Assembly: GCA_002943765.1 (NCBI GenBank)
Contig: PQWQ01000019.1
Coordinates: 248,001 to 312,000 of the forward strand
Direction of reading: 5' to 3'
DNA from: Psoroptes ovis
Taxonomy: Eukaryota; Arthropoda; Arachnida; Sarcoptiformes; Psoroptidae
Length of the DNA stretch: 64,000 nt
Position numbers and translations under genes: made by a program. The notes beneath the pieces are model-generated. The model had not been told where the DNA came from. It did not search any database and saw only the letters and a program-made list of their open reading frames with translations. Positions 10,233 through 22,878 of the stretch are shown here, piece after piece. The number at the start of each line of letters is the position of its first letter. Positions within the stretch are counted from its first letter, which is position 1.

Positions 10233-13230
10233 TTATTTTTGTTGATTCAATGATTGGCTTGATTTATTCAACGATTGATTTGATGATGATGATCCTGAAG
10301 ACGTTTGCGATTTCGGTTGCTGCTGCTGTTGCTCATGATAATTATGATTATTTGAATGTTTAAGCTTTGATTTAAGCTCATTCGTTACTAAACTCAATGT
10401 TTTTGATGATTTCGATGTCAACAGTTTCAATGTTGAATTAGACTTCGGTAATTGATTATTATTGGATTTCTTGGCGTGATTCGTAGTTTCAAAACTATTA
10501 TCATTATTCGTTGTGGATAAATCATTTGTAGACGTTTGTAGCGAACTATTGCCACTGGTCATTGATCCATAACTTTCATTATCATCATCATCATCGATTT
10601 TATTATCATTTTCATCATTTTTACCATTATTCACGTGACCATTTTGTTTATTATTGTTATTATCATTATTGCTTGAGTGATTGAGCTTATCGAATTTGTT
10701 TTTAATTTTTTTATTCAATTTTTTCAACTTGCGGAATGGCTTCAACGGTTGCTTCTTACTGTGATTATTGCCATTTACTGCTTGTGAATTATCAGCGTTT
10801 GATTGCTTTGGAATCACTTTATTCACCATGTTTTGATATTCTTCAATTTCTCTGGAAAAATTTTTGGATAAAGGGTTAATCGAAAATTGATAATCAATTA
10901 ATCAAATACTCACTTATTCTCATCTTGTATCATATTTTCAATAATATCATTACGTTCATCAATCAATTCCATCATTTGTTGCAGTAAGTGTTGTTCATTA
11001 TCACGATCTTCCACTGTTTTTTGTGCATCTTGTTTTGACATTATCACACGTAATTGATATTCAATGTCTAGCTGTGTTTCTTCTAGCTTTATTTCACGTT
11101 TCCTATGTTTGAAAATTTGAAAAAAAGTTCAATTAAAGGGTTGATTCAACTGATTTTATCAAATAAACTTACATATACATCAATTCTTTTTGTTTTCGGC
11201 CCAATTTACATTTTTCTTTGGCCAATTCAAGAAATTTGGCCAATTTGGCGTCATATTCTTTGCCATTCGTTTCATCGGATGCTCTATGATCATCTTTACC
11301 ATTGGCATTTTCAATTTGTTTATCATTTTTTTCCAGGTGTAACAATAGCCATTGTTCAAGCTCTAATTTCTCCTTTTCAATCAAAGGTAATTTATCGGCT
11401 ATCGAATTCAATTCTGCATCCATTTCGCTTGTCGATGCTTTCAATTCACGTTTAAACGCCGGCCTTGGTGGTGCTGGCCGTTTTTTACTTTTAATTTTGG
11501 CCAATTTCTGTTGAATCGTATCCGAACTCTTGATTTCTTCTTGATTTTTGGGCTGTTGTTGTTGCTTACTACGTCTTGGCAATGGCGTCGGTACACGATT
11601 GGCTTTATCACTATCATTCGATACCATTTGCAGGCTATCGAATGATACATTCGATGAACTAATTGAATCATCATTCAAATTTAATGATTCCATATTCGAT
11701 ATTGTCGATATTGAATCTTGTTGTTGTTGATGATGATGATCATTCGTAATTGATTTATCATGACTATTTGATATTTTATCTAATGATTGATTCGATTTAT
11801 TTATGGATGGTGGCAACGGTGCTGGACGCTTTTTTCGCTTCGATAATGGTGTTGGTGATGATTGTTTTACAGGTGTTGATGATGATTGATGTTGTTGTTG
11901 TTTGATTGGTGATTTATTATCGATTATCCTTAGCGATGAATCATCATCTTCATCTTCAGAACCGAACGGATTTAATGATGAAGACATGTTTTGTTTGATG
12001 GAATTATTTGTGTGGTTATGGATAGAACTCTGATCATCGTCATCATCATCATCACCGAATGGATTCAAATCTTGTGGATATGATTGATTCGATTCATTTT
12101 TAGTTATAATCACAGTCGTAGAAGGCATTGGATTTGGTTGATGATCAGTCACTTTGCTGGTGGTGGTGGCGCCACCAGCACCACCACCATCATCATCATC
12201 GTCTTCATCACCGAATGGATTCAAATCCTCTGGATAATCCTTAGGTTTTTCTATTTTTATCACTGGCGTTGCGACAGCTGTGGCCACCGTCTTTTCAATT
12301 GCAATTGGCTTCGATTCTGAAGACGCTTTGTCTTCATGTTCGACTTTTGGGTCATTTGATACTGAATTTTGTTCTGTATCGGACGATTCTTTGGCTCCAT
12401 CTTCAATCGGTGCTTCAGAATCTTTTTTAATCATTGAATCATTTTGATCATCGGATTTGGGGTCAACAGATTTAGATTTACGTTCACGTGGTTTAGGAAT
12501 TTCGATACGGGTTGAGCTGGAAGGTTTATCGTTTGAAATTTCTGAAATTTTTTCATCTTTGATTTCATCATTTGAAATGTTTTCGAGATGATTGGTATTG
12601 TTTTGGCTGTCATTATCATCATTATGACCATCATCATTAATGATTCGATCATCATTGATATGATTGACATTTTCATCATTAATTGATTCAACATTTAAAT
12701 CATTTAATCCATCATTATTGACATCAACACGATCATCATTAGTGATCGATAATGATGATGTCAATGATGATGGTAATGATTCCAATTCGATTCGATTCAA
12801 TGTTTGTAGTAAAGTTTGAATTTTTTCACATTCCATATTTAAATTCGTCAACATGTTTTCATTATTATCATTGATTTTTCTGAAAATATTTCGAAAAATG
12901 GATTAATTGACATTTAAACATTTTAAAAAATTTAAAATTTACTCACTCTAATTCAATTGTTTCAATATTTATTTCAATTTTATCATTATTATTATCATTA
13001 TCATTGACTGTAATACCATTTGTAATGTCAACCTTACAATCATTTGTCATCGATTGTTTGTCATCATTGACATCATCATTACCATTATCATTATCATTAC
13101 CATTATCGACAGAAACAATTGTTTTTTGCAAATGTTTCTCTTGTTGTTGCTGTTGATGACAATCAACATCAACAGTATCCGGCTGGTGATCATTATCACC
13201 ATCATCAGCAGCTGTACTTGTATGATTCAT
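10233..13230 (-). CDS. MICAL-like/EHBP1-type protein with NPF motifs and bMERB domain
   Basis: Four exons: 13230-12947, 12879-11173, 11102-10914 and 10851-10233. Introns are 62-71 bp with GTGAGT or GTAAGT donors; the phases agree at each junction and give 932 aa. The first in-frame ATG is at 13230; the frame is open a little farther upstream without another ATG. Three acidic NPF motifs (near residues 315, 367 and 398, as LNPFGDEDDD, LNPFGDDDDD and LNPFGSEDED) are of the type that binds EH domains of EHD proteins. KKRPAPLPP and KKRPAPPRP are SH3-type proline motifs. A coiled-coil bMERB domain, about 580-740, contains ELMYMKREIKLEETQLDIEY, much like MICAL-L and EHBP1; such domains bind Rab8/10/13/35 GTPases on recycling membranes. 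The tail is basic, then Asn/Ser-rich. No CH or LIM domain is present, and none is visible upstream. MICAL-L versus EHBP1 cannot be decided here. Confidence 0.8.
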
Positions 13231-15258
13231 CACTGATTTGTTTGGGTGGATCAAAAAACTTTTGTTTTGTGCTTCGTTGACCACAACAAATACGAATAAA
13301 CAATGAATAAACTATGAACAAACAAATGAACAAAATAAACACATAAACAAAACGATGCAAAATGATTTAATTATTCATCTATTATTCCCTTTTGTATATT
13401 TTGTATATCTCAAAGATCACACACACCTTATAAAATATATGGCTATTTTTTTTCTCAATTCTCAAATATCACAGCAGAGATGTACACTCACTGATAACAC
13501 TGATAATAATAACAATGTAAATAAACAAAGTAGAAATCAACAGGTGAAATAAGGCAACACAGTCAGACACACAATAAACACTCATAGAGTAAATAATTAA
13601 AATGAAGATGAATGAATCAATATTCTTGTTTTAGGGGTTGAAAATTGATTAATCACAATTTGAATGAGTTAAATAAATAAAGGAATAAATAAATAAATAA
13701 GTTTTCAAGTGGTGGCTCCAATATTTCAAAGCGACATTGAAATTAATTTAAATAAATAAATGAAAAATCAATCAAATTGATTTAAAACGCGTTGCCATCG
13801 ATATCTTGGCATTTGATGATAAGCTTAATTTGAAAAATTGAAATTTTAATGGTTGATGGCTGATGGTTGATTGATGTGTATTTACAACGGGGCACCAGTT
13901 TGAAACAATTGATGATGTATTATTTTCGATGAAAAACCCAAAAATTGAAAATTTTGAATTAAAAACTTTGTAAAATCACTGAAAATATGACAAACGTCAT
14001 TTGAATAGACAAAATTTGATTGATTTAAATTTGAATAAAATGATTTGATTTTCAATATTCAATACTCAAATCAGCTGATTAACGATGATCAATCGATGAT
14101 GAAGACACTTGTAGTCGTATGAGAATTGCACTTGTTTCGATATTTGATTTAAAATACGTTTCCTTTTCGATTATTATTCAATATTTACATATGTTTTACT
14201 CAATGTTTCATTACGTTTAGCTGACTTCGTCATCATCTTTCAACAATTCAACAATTCGTAAAATACAAAAGCAGATTATCATTATTATTATTTATAATTA
14301 TGATGAGATTATTATTATTAAACAATTGTGCGTAAATAATAACATGGCATTGTTGTTGTTGTCGTTGATTTAAGTTGCTGCTGCTGTTATTTCAATTATT
14401 ATTATTTAAAAAGCTCTTACAGGCCTGTTTCGGCATTGAGAAATGGATTAAATCTTCAAAAATTAAGAAAATTTCATCATCAAAATGTTTCATGTCGAGC
14501 CTTAGATCTTTTATTTTCTTGTCTTGTCTTTGTTCAAATAATTTGAAAAGAGAAAATGCAAATATACAACACAATGTTATCACAATTGAATTGTATTATT
14601 AATATACAACAAGAGTGTAATAATAATTCAATGATGATGATCGTATTAAATTGAATTGAACTTCTTTCTTTTTTTCTTCTTTCAATGATATTTTATTATT
14701 TATCATTCAATTTTACTATTTCTATGTCAATTTTTTTTCAAATATCAAAATGTCATTGATTAATATGTATCTAATTCATTTTTTCATTATTTTGAGGAAA
14801 TGAATTAATTTTGATAAATGAAAATTTTTGAGAAATGTTTTGTTTACAACCGTAGTTTAATCACAAGGCAATAGATGGCGTTAGATTGATTTTATTTTCA
14901 AAATTTAAAACAAAATAATTTTTGATTTTATTTTCATCAATTTTCTTTTGTAATTTTATAAAATTATGTAACATAATTAATTGTAAAATTAATGATGGAA
15001 TATAATGATGGAAAAATATCATCGAATATATCATCGTGGTAAGGTAAGGTGGAACGATTCAATACAAATTCATGATTTGTTGTTGTTGTTGTTGGTCGTG
15101 AATGTCGAATGAACATTTAATTATTGTAATTGATCTCGTTGAATTCAGGAATCAGAGAGGGAAAATCAATGTTTTCATCGGAAAAAGATTCAAGTTTTAA
15201 ACAGTTTTTGTGGAATATGAAACACATTAAATTACATTCATTTTCAACCTCGGGGATT
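13231..15258. other. Intergenic region between the bMERB gene and RNF121
   Basis: About 2 kb of AT-rich DNA with no convincing coding frame and no hairpin elements. It should hold the bMERB gene promoter and the RNF121 3' end. A CTCF-like motif lies at 14867-14882. Confidence 0.5.
14867..14882 (+). promoter_or_regulatory. CTCF-like motif, downstream of RNF121
   Basis: GGCAATAGATGGCGTT. It shares CAATAGATGGCG with the site at 17.07 kb and agrees with the CTCF core AGATGGCG. I found no third copy of ATAGATGGCG on either strand of the window. Confidence 0.4.
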
Positions 15259-16602
15259 TTATTCTAAACCAAATACATAATTAACACCTTGTACAGCGAA
15301 CAATATCAATGGTTGCCATGCAATTAAATATCGTATAAAATCTAATAAATTCCCATAAAGATAATGTGGTTTTTGAAATGGTAATGATGAAAATAATTTA
15401 TTGAGATCAACTTTTTCACGACAAAATGGACATAATTGTTTTTTACCAATCAAACACCAACCAAATATACAATATTGATGATATGTATGTCCACATGTTA
15501 ATGTATATGTTTTTTCCATTAATGATGGATCTTGTATTGTTGTTGTCGCTGTAGCTGTTGATGATGTTGAAATATTATTTATATCACTATTATAACAATT
15601 TATATTATTAAAATCATTTTGATTCAAATCATGGTTATTTGTGGATGATGATGATGATGACAATAAACTTGAACGATCTGAATCATTATAATGATTCAAA
15701 TCATAATTATTCATTGATGATGATCTTCTTCGATTGTTGATTGTATTTGAAATATTATTCGAATTCATACCACCATTATGTGGTCGACCACAAATTGCAC
15801 ATGTTTTTGAATTTAATTGTTTACTAGGTAATGATGATGATGGTGAATAATAGCCAATATTTGCGGCTAATATATCGACTAAAAAATCAGTAAAATCTCT
15901 TGTTAATACACCATAATAAATGCCATAAAATAATAATAATATTCCTAAATCAAGTGTATACATTGGTTTAATGCCCAGCAATATGTTGATACCGAGTAAT
16001 GTTAACATAATGATTGTATAACCAGTTACAGCTATTACTGATGATATTGAATATAAATAAAAAAACCAACGATAAATCAGCCGTGGCAATGATGAACCAT
16101 TTACATTTAAATTTTTATAAAATAATGGACGAAATATCAACATAATTGTTATGATTGATATCGATGACCATATTATTATGAAACGCCAATAATAATGATA
16201 TATTGATACGATAATCGGTATTAACCACATTCCTAGACATCAAAAATGATAAAAATAATGGTCAATTAATCATAATTCAAACAATTATCATCAATATAAC
16301 CATCAATTACCAAACATTGAAACATTTTGATATGATTTAAAATGTTTTCGACGCCAATAAATTAATAATATTTGTGCTATTATCATTGCATTTATCAATA
16401 TTATTAACATTATTGCATGCATTGATTCATGTCCACGATGTTTTTCATGCATCAACAAATGTTCTTGTTGATTTTTAGGCAACGAACTAAGGTTTACTTT
16501 TTTCAAATCAATACCATGATAAATATGTGGTCCATCATCGGCTGATGCTGCTGCTGCTGCTTCATTTAAATGATCATGATGTTGATGATGATCGATATTC
16601 AT
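15259..16602 (-). CDS. RNF121: RING finger protein 121 (multipass membrane E3 ligase)
   Basis: Two exons, 16602-16311 and 16232-15259, with a 78-bp intron (donor GGTAATTG, acceptor GTCTAG) placed within VSMFGMWLIP; the product is 421 aa. Start is the ATG at 16602. The match to animal RNF121 is clear throughout: HEKHRGHESMHAIMLIILI near 52-70, several membrane segments from about 61 to 230, and the ending WQPLILFAVQGVNYVFGLE. RING ligands are C242, C245, C344, H346, H349, C352, C365 and C368, the last pair in QLCPFC. RNF121 is an ER/Golgi-resident ubiquitin ligase concerned with membrane-protein quality control and trafficking. The oddity is a Ser/Asn-rich insertion of about 77 residues between the second and third zinc ligands, where the vertebrate protein has about 21. 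All eight ligands remain, so the domain can still fold around the loop. The stop overlaps an AATAAA word (GAATAAAAT). Confidence 0.95.
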
Positions 16603-17613
16603 TTTTATTTTGTTTTCTTGGAATTATTTGAATTTCGGAGACTAAATTATCATGAATTTTGATGGTGTAGAATGATCAAGATGTCTTGCAACAACAAGAT
16701 TGCGAAGGGAAGCAAATAATTAAATCCGAAACGAAATTATGGAAATTGGAAAATCTTGAGTTAATTATAAGAATTTTGCTTAGAATAATCAGCTGATCGA
16801 TTAATTTCTTAGTTCATTTCCGTGCTTGTTTTTCTCAAAAAACAAAAAAAAATCAATTATCGAAATTTAATCAAAACTAAATTGATGAATGAATTTGAAT
16901 GAATGTTACACGCCAACAATCAAATGTTTTTGTGTTTTCATTTTGTAATTATTTTTGCTGAAATTAAATTTTTTGTTTTTTTTTTTTGAAAAAAAACTTT
17001 CCGAAATTTCTTCTTGCTGCTTGAAATCGGAAAACTTTCCAAGAAATTTTTTGATTGGTTTTCAGGCCAATAGATGGCGCTGTCACCTTGTCCTATTGTT
17101 TCGAATTACCAGCACACACCTGGAAGGTAGTTGGTGAAATTCGATGTTGGTAATTTGGACCAAATTTACTGATGATTGAGCAATGAATCTACCTTCATTT
17201 CGTTCCAGTTGATTCGATCATCATCAATTCATCCGTAATCAATAGATTGCACACTATTGACTAATGCTCAATTCGCATCATCATTATTATTATTAAGGCT
17301 ATTACTAAGCATTCAACAAAAGTTGTTTGTAAACGGATAATTTTAAAGTTTCGAATGCTCAAACTTTATTTATTTATTACCATCAAATTCAAACGATTTA
17401 AACATATAAATGACTAAATTTCAAGGTATTTTTTTCCAAAAAAAAAAATAAGAAGCAATTCAAAGTAATAATAAGAAGTAATTTCTAGTTTGAATAAATT
17501 GCCAGTTTAAAGAAAAAACAAATAAAAGCCGATCAACAATGAAAAACAATGAAGAAGCCATTTTAAATGTGATAATATGTTGATGATGTGTGCATACAAT
17601 ATCATCATCGACT
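16603..17613. other. RNF121 upstream region
   Basis: Intergenic DNA carrying the RNF121 promoter side and a CTCF-like motif at 17067. No hairpin elements. It may act as a divergent promoter for the weak plus-strand unit starting near 17.6 kb. Confidence 0.4.
17067..17081 (+). promoter_or_regulatory. CTCF-like motif, upstream of RNF121
   Basis: CCAATAGATGGCGCT fits the bilaterian CTCF consensus CCASYAGRKGGCRSY at 14 of 15 positions (A at the fourth). It stands 465 bp upstream of the RNF121 ATG. Confidence 0.45.
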
Positions 17614-17795
17614 ATGAATGAAATTGACTACAATAAAGATAATAGCGATAATCATAATAATAACAGCGAATCCTTAAGTTCTTTGGCATCGAAAATGTAA
17701 GAATTGCTGTTATTATTCACATATCAATTTATTTTTATTTATTTTTCCAATATTTTAGCGCGAATATCTGCGAAAATATCTGCGGAACACGATGA
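17614..17795 (+). CDS. Weak candidate: two-exon small plus-strand ORF or spliced leader
   Basis: An ATG at 17614 opens 27 codons (Asn/Asp-rich, then SESLSSLASK), reaching a good GTAAGA donor at 17697. A 62-bp intron ends in CCAATATTTTAG at 17758, and the frame continues IANICENICGTR to a TGA at 17793-17795. The intron size matches the confident introns of this window. The product would be only 39 aa; a further GTAAAT donor follows near 17843, so this may instead be the 5' leader of a longer unit whose exons I cannot see. Confidence 0.25.
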
Positions 17796-19101
17796 AATCA
17801 TATCAACCAGGGAAAAAAAATGCCATAAATTGAATCATCAACGGTAAATTTAAAATTTTTCGTTATTTGGAAAAATGAAAATATAAATATTCACAAACTA
17901 TTATCATTGATGATCATCAATGGTGATGATGATTACCGACAAAATACAGTTGAACATCAATGAAACATTCATCACAAACATCGAATAAATTGTGTGTGTA
18001 AATTTTCGTAGAATAGTATGGAAAATAAATTTCCATAATTTCCTGTCATAATGTTTACGCTATGGCTGAATGAATGAAATGAATGAATGAAACTAAATGT
18101 ATTATTTGTGCATTTTATTGACATACGAATGAATGTATGCGAAGAATATTCTTACATTTACCAAAGAAATTTACCAAAGAAATTCCCGTCAGCTTCGGCG
18201 ATAAATAGCTTTGTACACATCATCAATTTTTGAATTATCATCTTTTGATTCATCAAAACAATCGAATGGAAAAAAACCGTATGGCAAAACGATAATAAAA
18301 ATTGAAATATTTTGAACAAATAAATATGATGACTGGTGGCTGCAACAGCAGCCCATAGAACCCAGTGAAAATGAATCAATGGAGGACTATAACCGGGGGA
18401 AAATTTCTGAAAATTTCTGAAAAAAAAAGTTTAAAATGAAATTTCATTGATTCAATTCTACGAATTCTGATTCCATCCATGATATATGTGATCAAATGAC
18501 AAGATTGAATTTTTCATAAATTCAATCTGTTTGTGCATTGGTATTGTATTGAATTGAATTCAAACTGATAATAATAATGATGATCGTTAGTTACAGATAT
18601 CAAATCATCATCATCATCATTGCCATTGCCATCATCGCCATTATCATCACCAACACCAACACCATTTGCCATTATCATCAGTAATGATGATTTCGATGAT
18701 GATGATGTGTGTATTTTTCAAAGAATCAATCATATATCGATTTTTGTATGCCTGGCTGTGATATCTATGTATGTGATGCTTGCAGGCTATGTATGTCTGT
18801 ACATTGAATGTCTTAATATTTTTTTTTGATTTCACATATTTTTCTCTATTTTTAACAGTAGAAATCACCGAAGAAAAAAATCGAAGAAAATATCATTTCA
18901 AATCGATAAAATCAAGAAAAATTTAATGGAATTTAATGGTGGATGAAAATATTGCCGAAGTTCTGGAACTGAAATATCCTGTGTAACAAAATTTTGAAAT
19001 GGAAATAAAGAAGAAATGAAGAAAATAAAACTTTGATCATTGAAATTGTATTGGAATAATAATGATAATCATACAATGAATGATTTCATTTTCAAAACAT
19101 A

Positions 19102-19182
19102 TTAGGTTGTCCCATAAGTTCTTGCCGTTTATTAAATTTTTTTTTCATTCGAAAAACGGCAAGAACTTATGGGACAACCTAA
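19102..19182 (+). mobile_element. Hairpin MITE, class B
   Basis: Near-perfect copy, both outer arms intact (CCCATAAG/CTTATGGG), TA on both sides. Confidence 0.92.
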
Positions 19183-20057
19183 TACATACGAAAATGATGT
19201 ATCATCATTTCGAGATTTGGTGAAATTTGTTAAGAATTCACATTGGAAACATGGAAAAGTCAAAGATATTCAACTTTTTAAAAGGCATAAAACTTGATAA
19301 TTAAGCTATCCGATCAGACAAAGACGCAGACATCAATCTAGGGACCCAGAATAAGGCCCTAGTCTTGTTCCGCCAGTCAAAAATGCAAATGACAGTCCAC
19401 AGACCAAATTAATGTCCCCAGAAATATTCCAAATAAATCCTGATTACGGGTATGATTTGTACCATTTTTCAATGGTAAAATGAAATGACAATAAATAAGG
19501 CATCATTGTTCATCATTAATATAAATGATCATCATCATCATCATCATTATTATTAATGTTATCATCATCATCGTTTATTTGTATTCATAACCAAAACGAA
19601 AAAGAAGAAAATATACATGGAATATATACCAGGAATGATATTTCTATCAATGGTAAAAACATGAGGAAATTACATTTTATTATTATTCTGATGATTATTA
19701 TTACAATTATTACAATGATTATTATTACGATAATTATGTTTGATAATATTACATGTAATATTAATATTATTGGTGACAACTGCAACTAAAAGCAACCAAA
19801 ATTAACCGAAATCAACGACAAAACACAAGAAAAAATCGATTAACCTAATTTTCATTATTATTAATATTTATTTATATATGAATATTTAGTCGTATTATTC
19901 AGTATTATGTATCATAATCATTATTATTATTTAATAGTGATCAACTATTTCAAACATATGAGACAATGTAAAAAGAGCCAGCAGCAGCAGCCAATAATTT
20001 AATGTCAAATGTGTGTGGTGCTAAAGTTTCGTCGAAATACCGGTAAATACCGATATA

Positions 20058-20140
20058 TTAGGTTGTCCCATAAGTTCTTGACGTTTTTTAAATTTTTTTT
20101 TTTCATTAGAAAAACGGCAAGAACTTACGGGACGACCTAA
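20058..20140 (+). mobile_element. Hairpin MITE, class B
   Basis: Left inner arm changed to TTGACGTTTTTT; right outer arm CTTACGGGACGACC. Confidence 0.9.
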
Positions 20141-21047
20141 TAATATCTATGAATGAATTAATGTTAATTATCGTTCGTATTGAACAATGAATAGCTACGA
20201 CACTAATTTACCGTATCTGGGCAAATGAATTTGAGTAATTATTACACACACACAGAGAGAATTAATGGCATTTTCCATTGAAACATTTATGTCTGTTGAC
20301 ATTTTTATCTTTTGGGTATCTTTCACCATAATAATTGTCATTAAGTTCATTAATTATTAATCAATGTTATCGCTTACGGTGTGTGTGGCGATATTTATGA
20401 AGAAGAATAAATCAAAGCATCATCGATTATCATCGATGAATCAATGAATTTTAATGGAAGAATTGAACCAAGAATTTCAAAAAAAAAAATTGGAAAAATT
20501 ACATGAATTTTCCATCAAGTCATTGATTTATTATTATTATTATTCGATATATATTTTATGATACTTTGATCAACAACAACAATCACCGCTGTGGATACAT
20601 CAATCGATAAATTAATGATATAACCATATAATGAATAATGTTATTTATATGTAAGTGTGTATTGTTTGTATTTTTGATTATTAATTAATTTTAATTAATC
20701 TTAATTAATTATAATTTACTTTTATTTTTTTTAATATTTTTTTTCACGAAGGAAACTTTTATATTATTTCCATTTTCGTTCCATGGTTTTTTAATGGCTT
20801 TTGAAATCAAAGAAAAATTTCAATGAAAATTAATGACAATTTCCATAGAAAATTACCACAGAATTTTAAAGAAGAAGAAGAAAACTTTTAACCAAAGAAA
20901 AGATTCTTGTCGAAGCACTAAAATTCATCAAATTCATGTAATTTCGCTGGCAACATTAACACATTATTTGCAGCCATTTCCTGTCGAAAAGTTTTTTTTG
21001 CATTATTTCTTTTGAAAAAATAATCATTGAGAAATACGTCGTATATT

Positions 21048-21130
21048 TTAGGTTGTCCGAAAAGTTCATTCGGCTTAATCACGATAGAGTTGCTCATTGA
21101 AAATTGGCCAAAACTTTTCGGACAATCTAA
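21048..21130 (-). mobile_element. Hairpin MITE, class A
   Basis: Reverse copy with CACGATAGAGTTGCTCATTG core; right tip AATCTAA. Confidence 0.9.
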
Positions 21131-21507
21131 TACTTTTATGATTTTGATAATGTTTTCAGGAATTTATCAATGAAAGTAAATATAATCATCGTTATAATCA
21201 TAATAAGAATTTTGAATTTTAAATCTTGAATCTTATAACTACAAGATGAAATGCATTTAATGGCTGAAAAATATTGAATGAAAATATTGCCCGAAAATAA
21301 ATTGATGATTATGATAATAATAAACGACAATAACAATGAACAACAGTAACAACAACAACATCGAATAAGTAAGTAAAATTTTCAAATTTTTTCCAAATAT
21401 TTATTTATTTTCAAAACTTGAAATACCCTGAAGTTTCCTTAAATAGTTTTTAAGAAATAATAATTCACATAAATTTTATTTATTTACCATTTTGGTTCAA
21501 AATTCTA

Positions 21508-21590
21508 TTGGGTTGTCCCATAAGTTCTTGCTGTTTTTCAATTTTTTTTTTTTCACTCGAAAAACGGCAATAACTTATGGGACAATCTAA
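21508..21590 (+). mobile_element. Hairpin MITE, class B
   Basis: Left tip TTGGG; left inner arm TTGCTGTTTTTC against right AAAAACGGCAA. Confidence 0.88.
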
Positions 21591-21880
21591 TAGTATAATC
21601 CAACAGTGAATTAAGTACTCAAGTACACAGTCTTGGTGTATTTGGTGAATTTTGAATCTCTCAAAAAAATTTTCCATTTAGTCATTGAATGTTTACAAAA
21701 AAAATTCCTATTTATTCATTCAATGGTGGCTGCAAACATAAATCTATCTTAATCTTTGGATTTTAGAAAATTCTGAGCCTTGAGAATCTTAAAAGTTTTC
21801 GTAAAAATATCTGAGATTTTGATTCGTAGGGAGATTTTGCCAGGAATTTTCAAAGTAAATTGAACTCACAGAGAATCATA

Positions 21881-21962
21881 TTAGGTTGTCCGATAAGTTC
21901 TTGCCAATTTTCTCATGATTTCCTACGATGAATAATCGGCAAGAACTTATCGGACAACCTAA
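21881..21962 (-). mobile_element. Hairpin MITE, class C
   Basis: Both outer arms carry the AT form (CCGATAAG/CTTATCGG), so they pair perfectly. TA on both sides. Confidence 0.92.
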
Positions 21963-22142
21963 TAGAATTCACTGAAATCATGTGAATTTACGAATGATTG
22001 GAAATTCCTGCAGATGATTCTGCGATAAAGTTTTGATGATTCCACATTTTTTATTCAACGTGAATTCTATTAATCAGTTTATAAGGTTTTTTGTTTTTTC
22101 ATAAATTCACTTCCATTCTAAGATCTAATAGTGGGTTCATCA

Positions 22143-22213
22143 ATCAGTGTAAATCTTTAAGAAATCAGTGTATTTTTAAGAAATCAGTGTATTTTTAAGA
22201 AATCAGTGTATTC
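22143..22213. repeat. 19-bp tandem repeat, about four units
   Basis: Unit ATCAGTGTATTTTTAAGAA. The first unit differs slightly (AAATCTTTAAGAA) and the last breaks off at ATTCTAC. Confidence 0.8.
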
Positions 22214-22793
22214 TACAATCAGCTCAATCATCAGACCTTTCCCGTATCCAGTTTTTACTTAATGTATTCAGCTCGGAATTTCCGAAATTCTGAATTTTAA
22301 ATCATCGATACCTTTGTATTTAGTAATGATGATCGTAGTAATACCAATATCGAATGAATGAATGATTGAATGTATGAAATGAAATGATGATGACAGCAGC
22401 AAAATATTTTTCTCGTTGAAAACTTTAAAATCACACGAAAAAACAAAAATTTATTCAAATTAAACTTGATCCATTTTTCAGAAATGATTTGCTCTAAATG
22501 AATTATTCACTTTGAGAAATTCATTGAAATTCATTCAAATCCCATGTATTTGCCCTTCATTCATTCATCTATTCATTTATTTTCTCTGAAATTTCATTTC
22601 ATCTCCTCATATCCAGCTAAGATTGATTTGAAAAACAGAAATTTCCTTATTTCACATTATTTTAATGCATTTTTACTGCTTTAGTTTTACTTAATTCTCG
22701 TATATTTAAAGCTTCTGGATTATATGTGATTTGACAATGAAATTTTTCATTGAAAATTTTTTGTCGTCGAAAATAGTTTCATTTAAGTACATA

Positions 22794-22878
22794 TTAGATT
22801 GTCCGAAAAGTTTTGGCCGATTTTCATGAACAACTCTATTCGTGATTAAGCGGAATGAACTTTTCGGACAATCTCTAA
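22794..22878 (+). mobile_element. Hairpin MITE, class A
   Basis: Left TTAGATTG; right end has two extra bases, AATCTCTAA. TA on both sides. Confidence 0.9.

Noticed and set aside
11105..12694. Several 60-116-codon frames opposite or across the bMERB gene
   Set aside because: They are shadows of the real exons; codon content and intron positions support only the minus-strand frame.
13231..13284. GTG start 18 codons upstream in the bMERB gene
   Set aside because: Non-ATG starts are not usual in animals; the first ATG in frame is at 13230.
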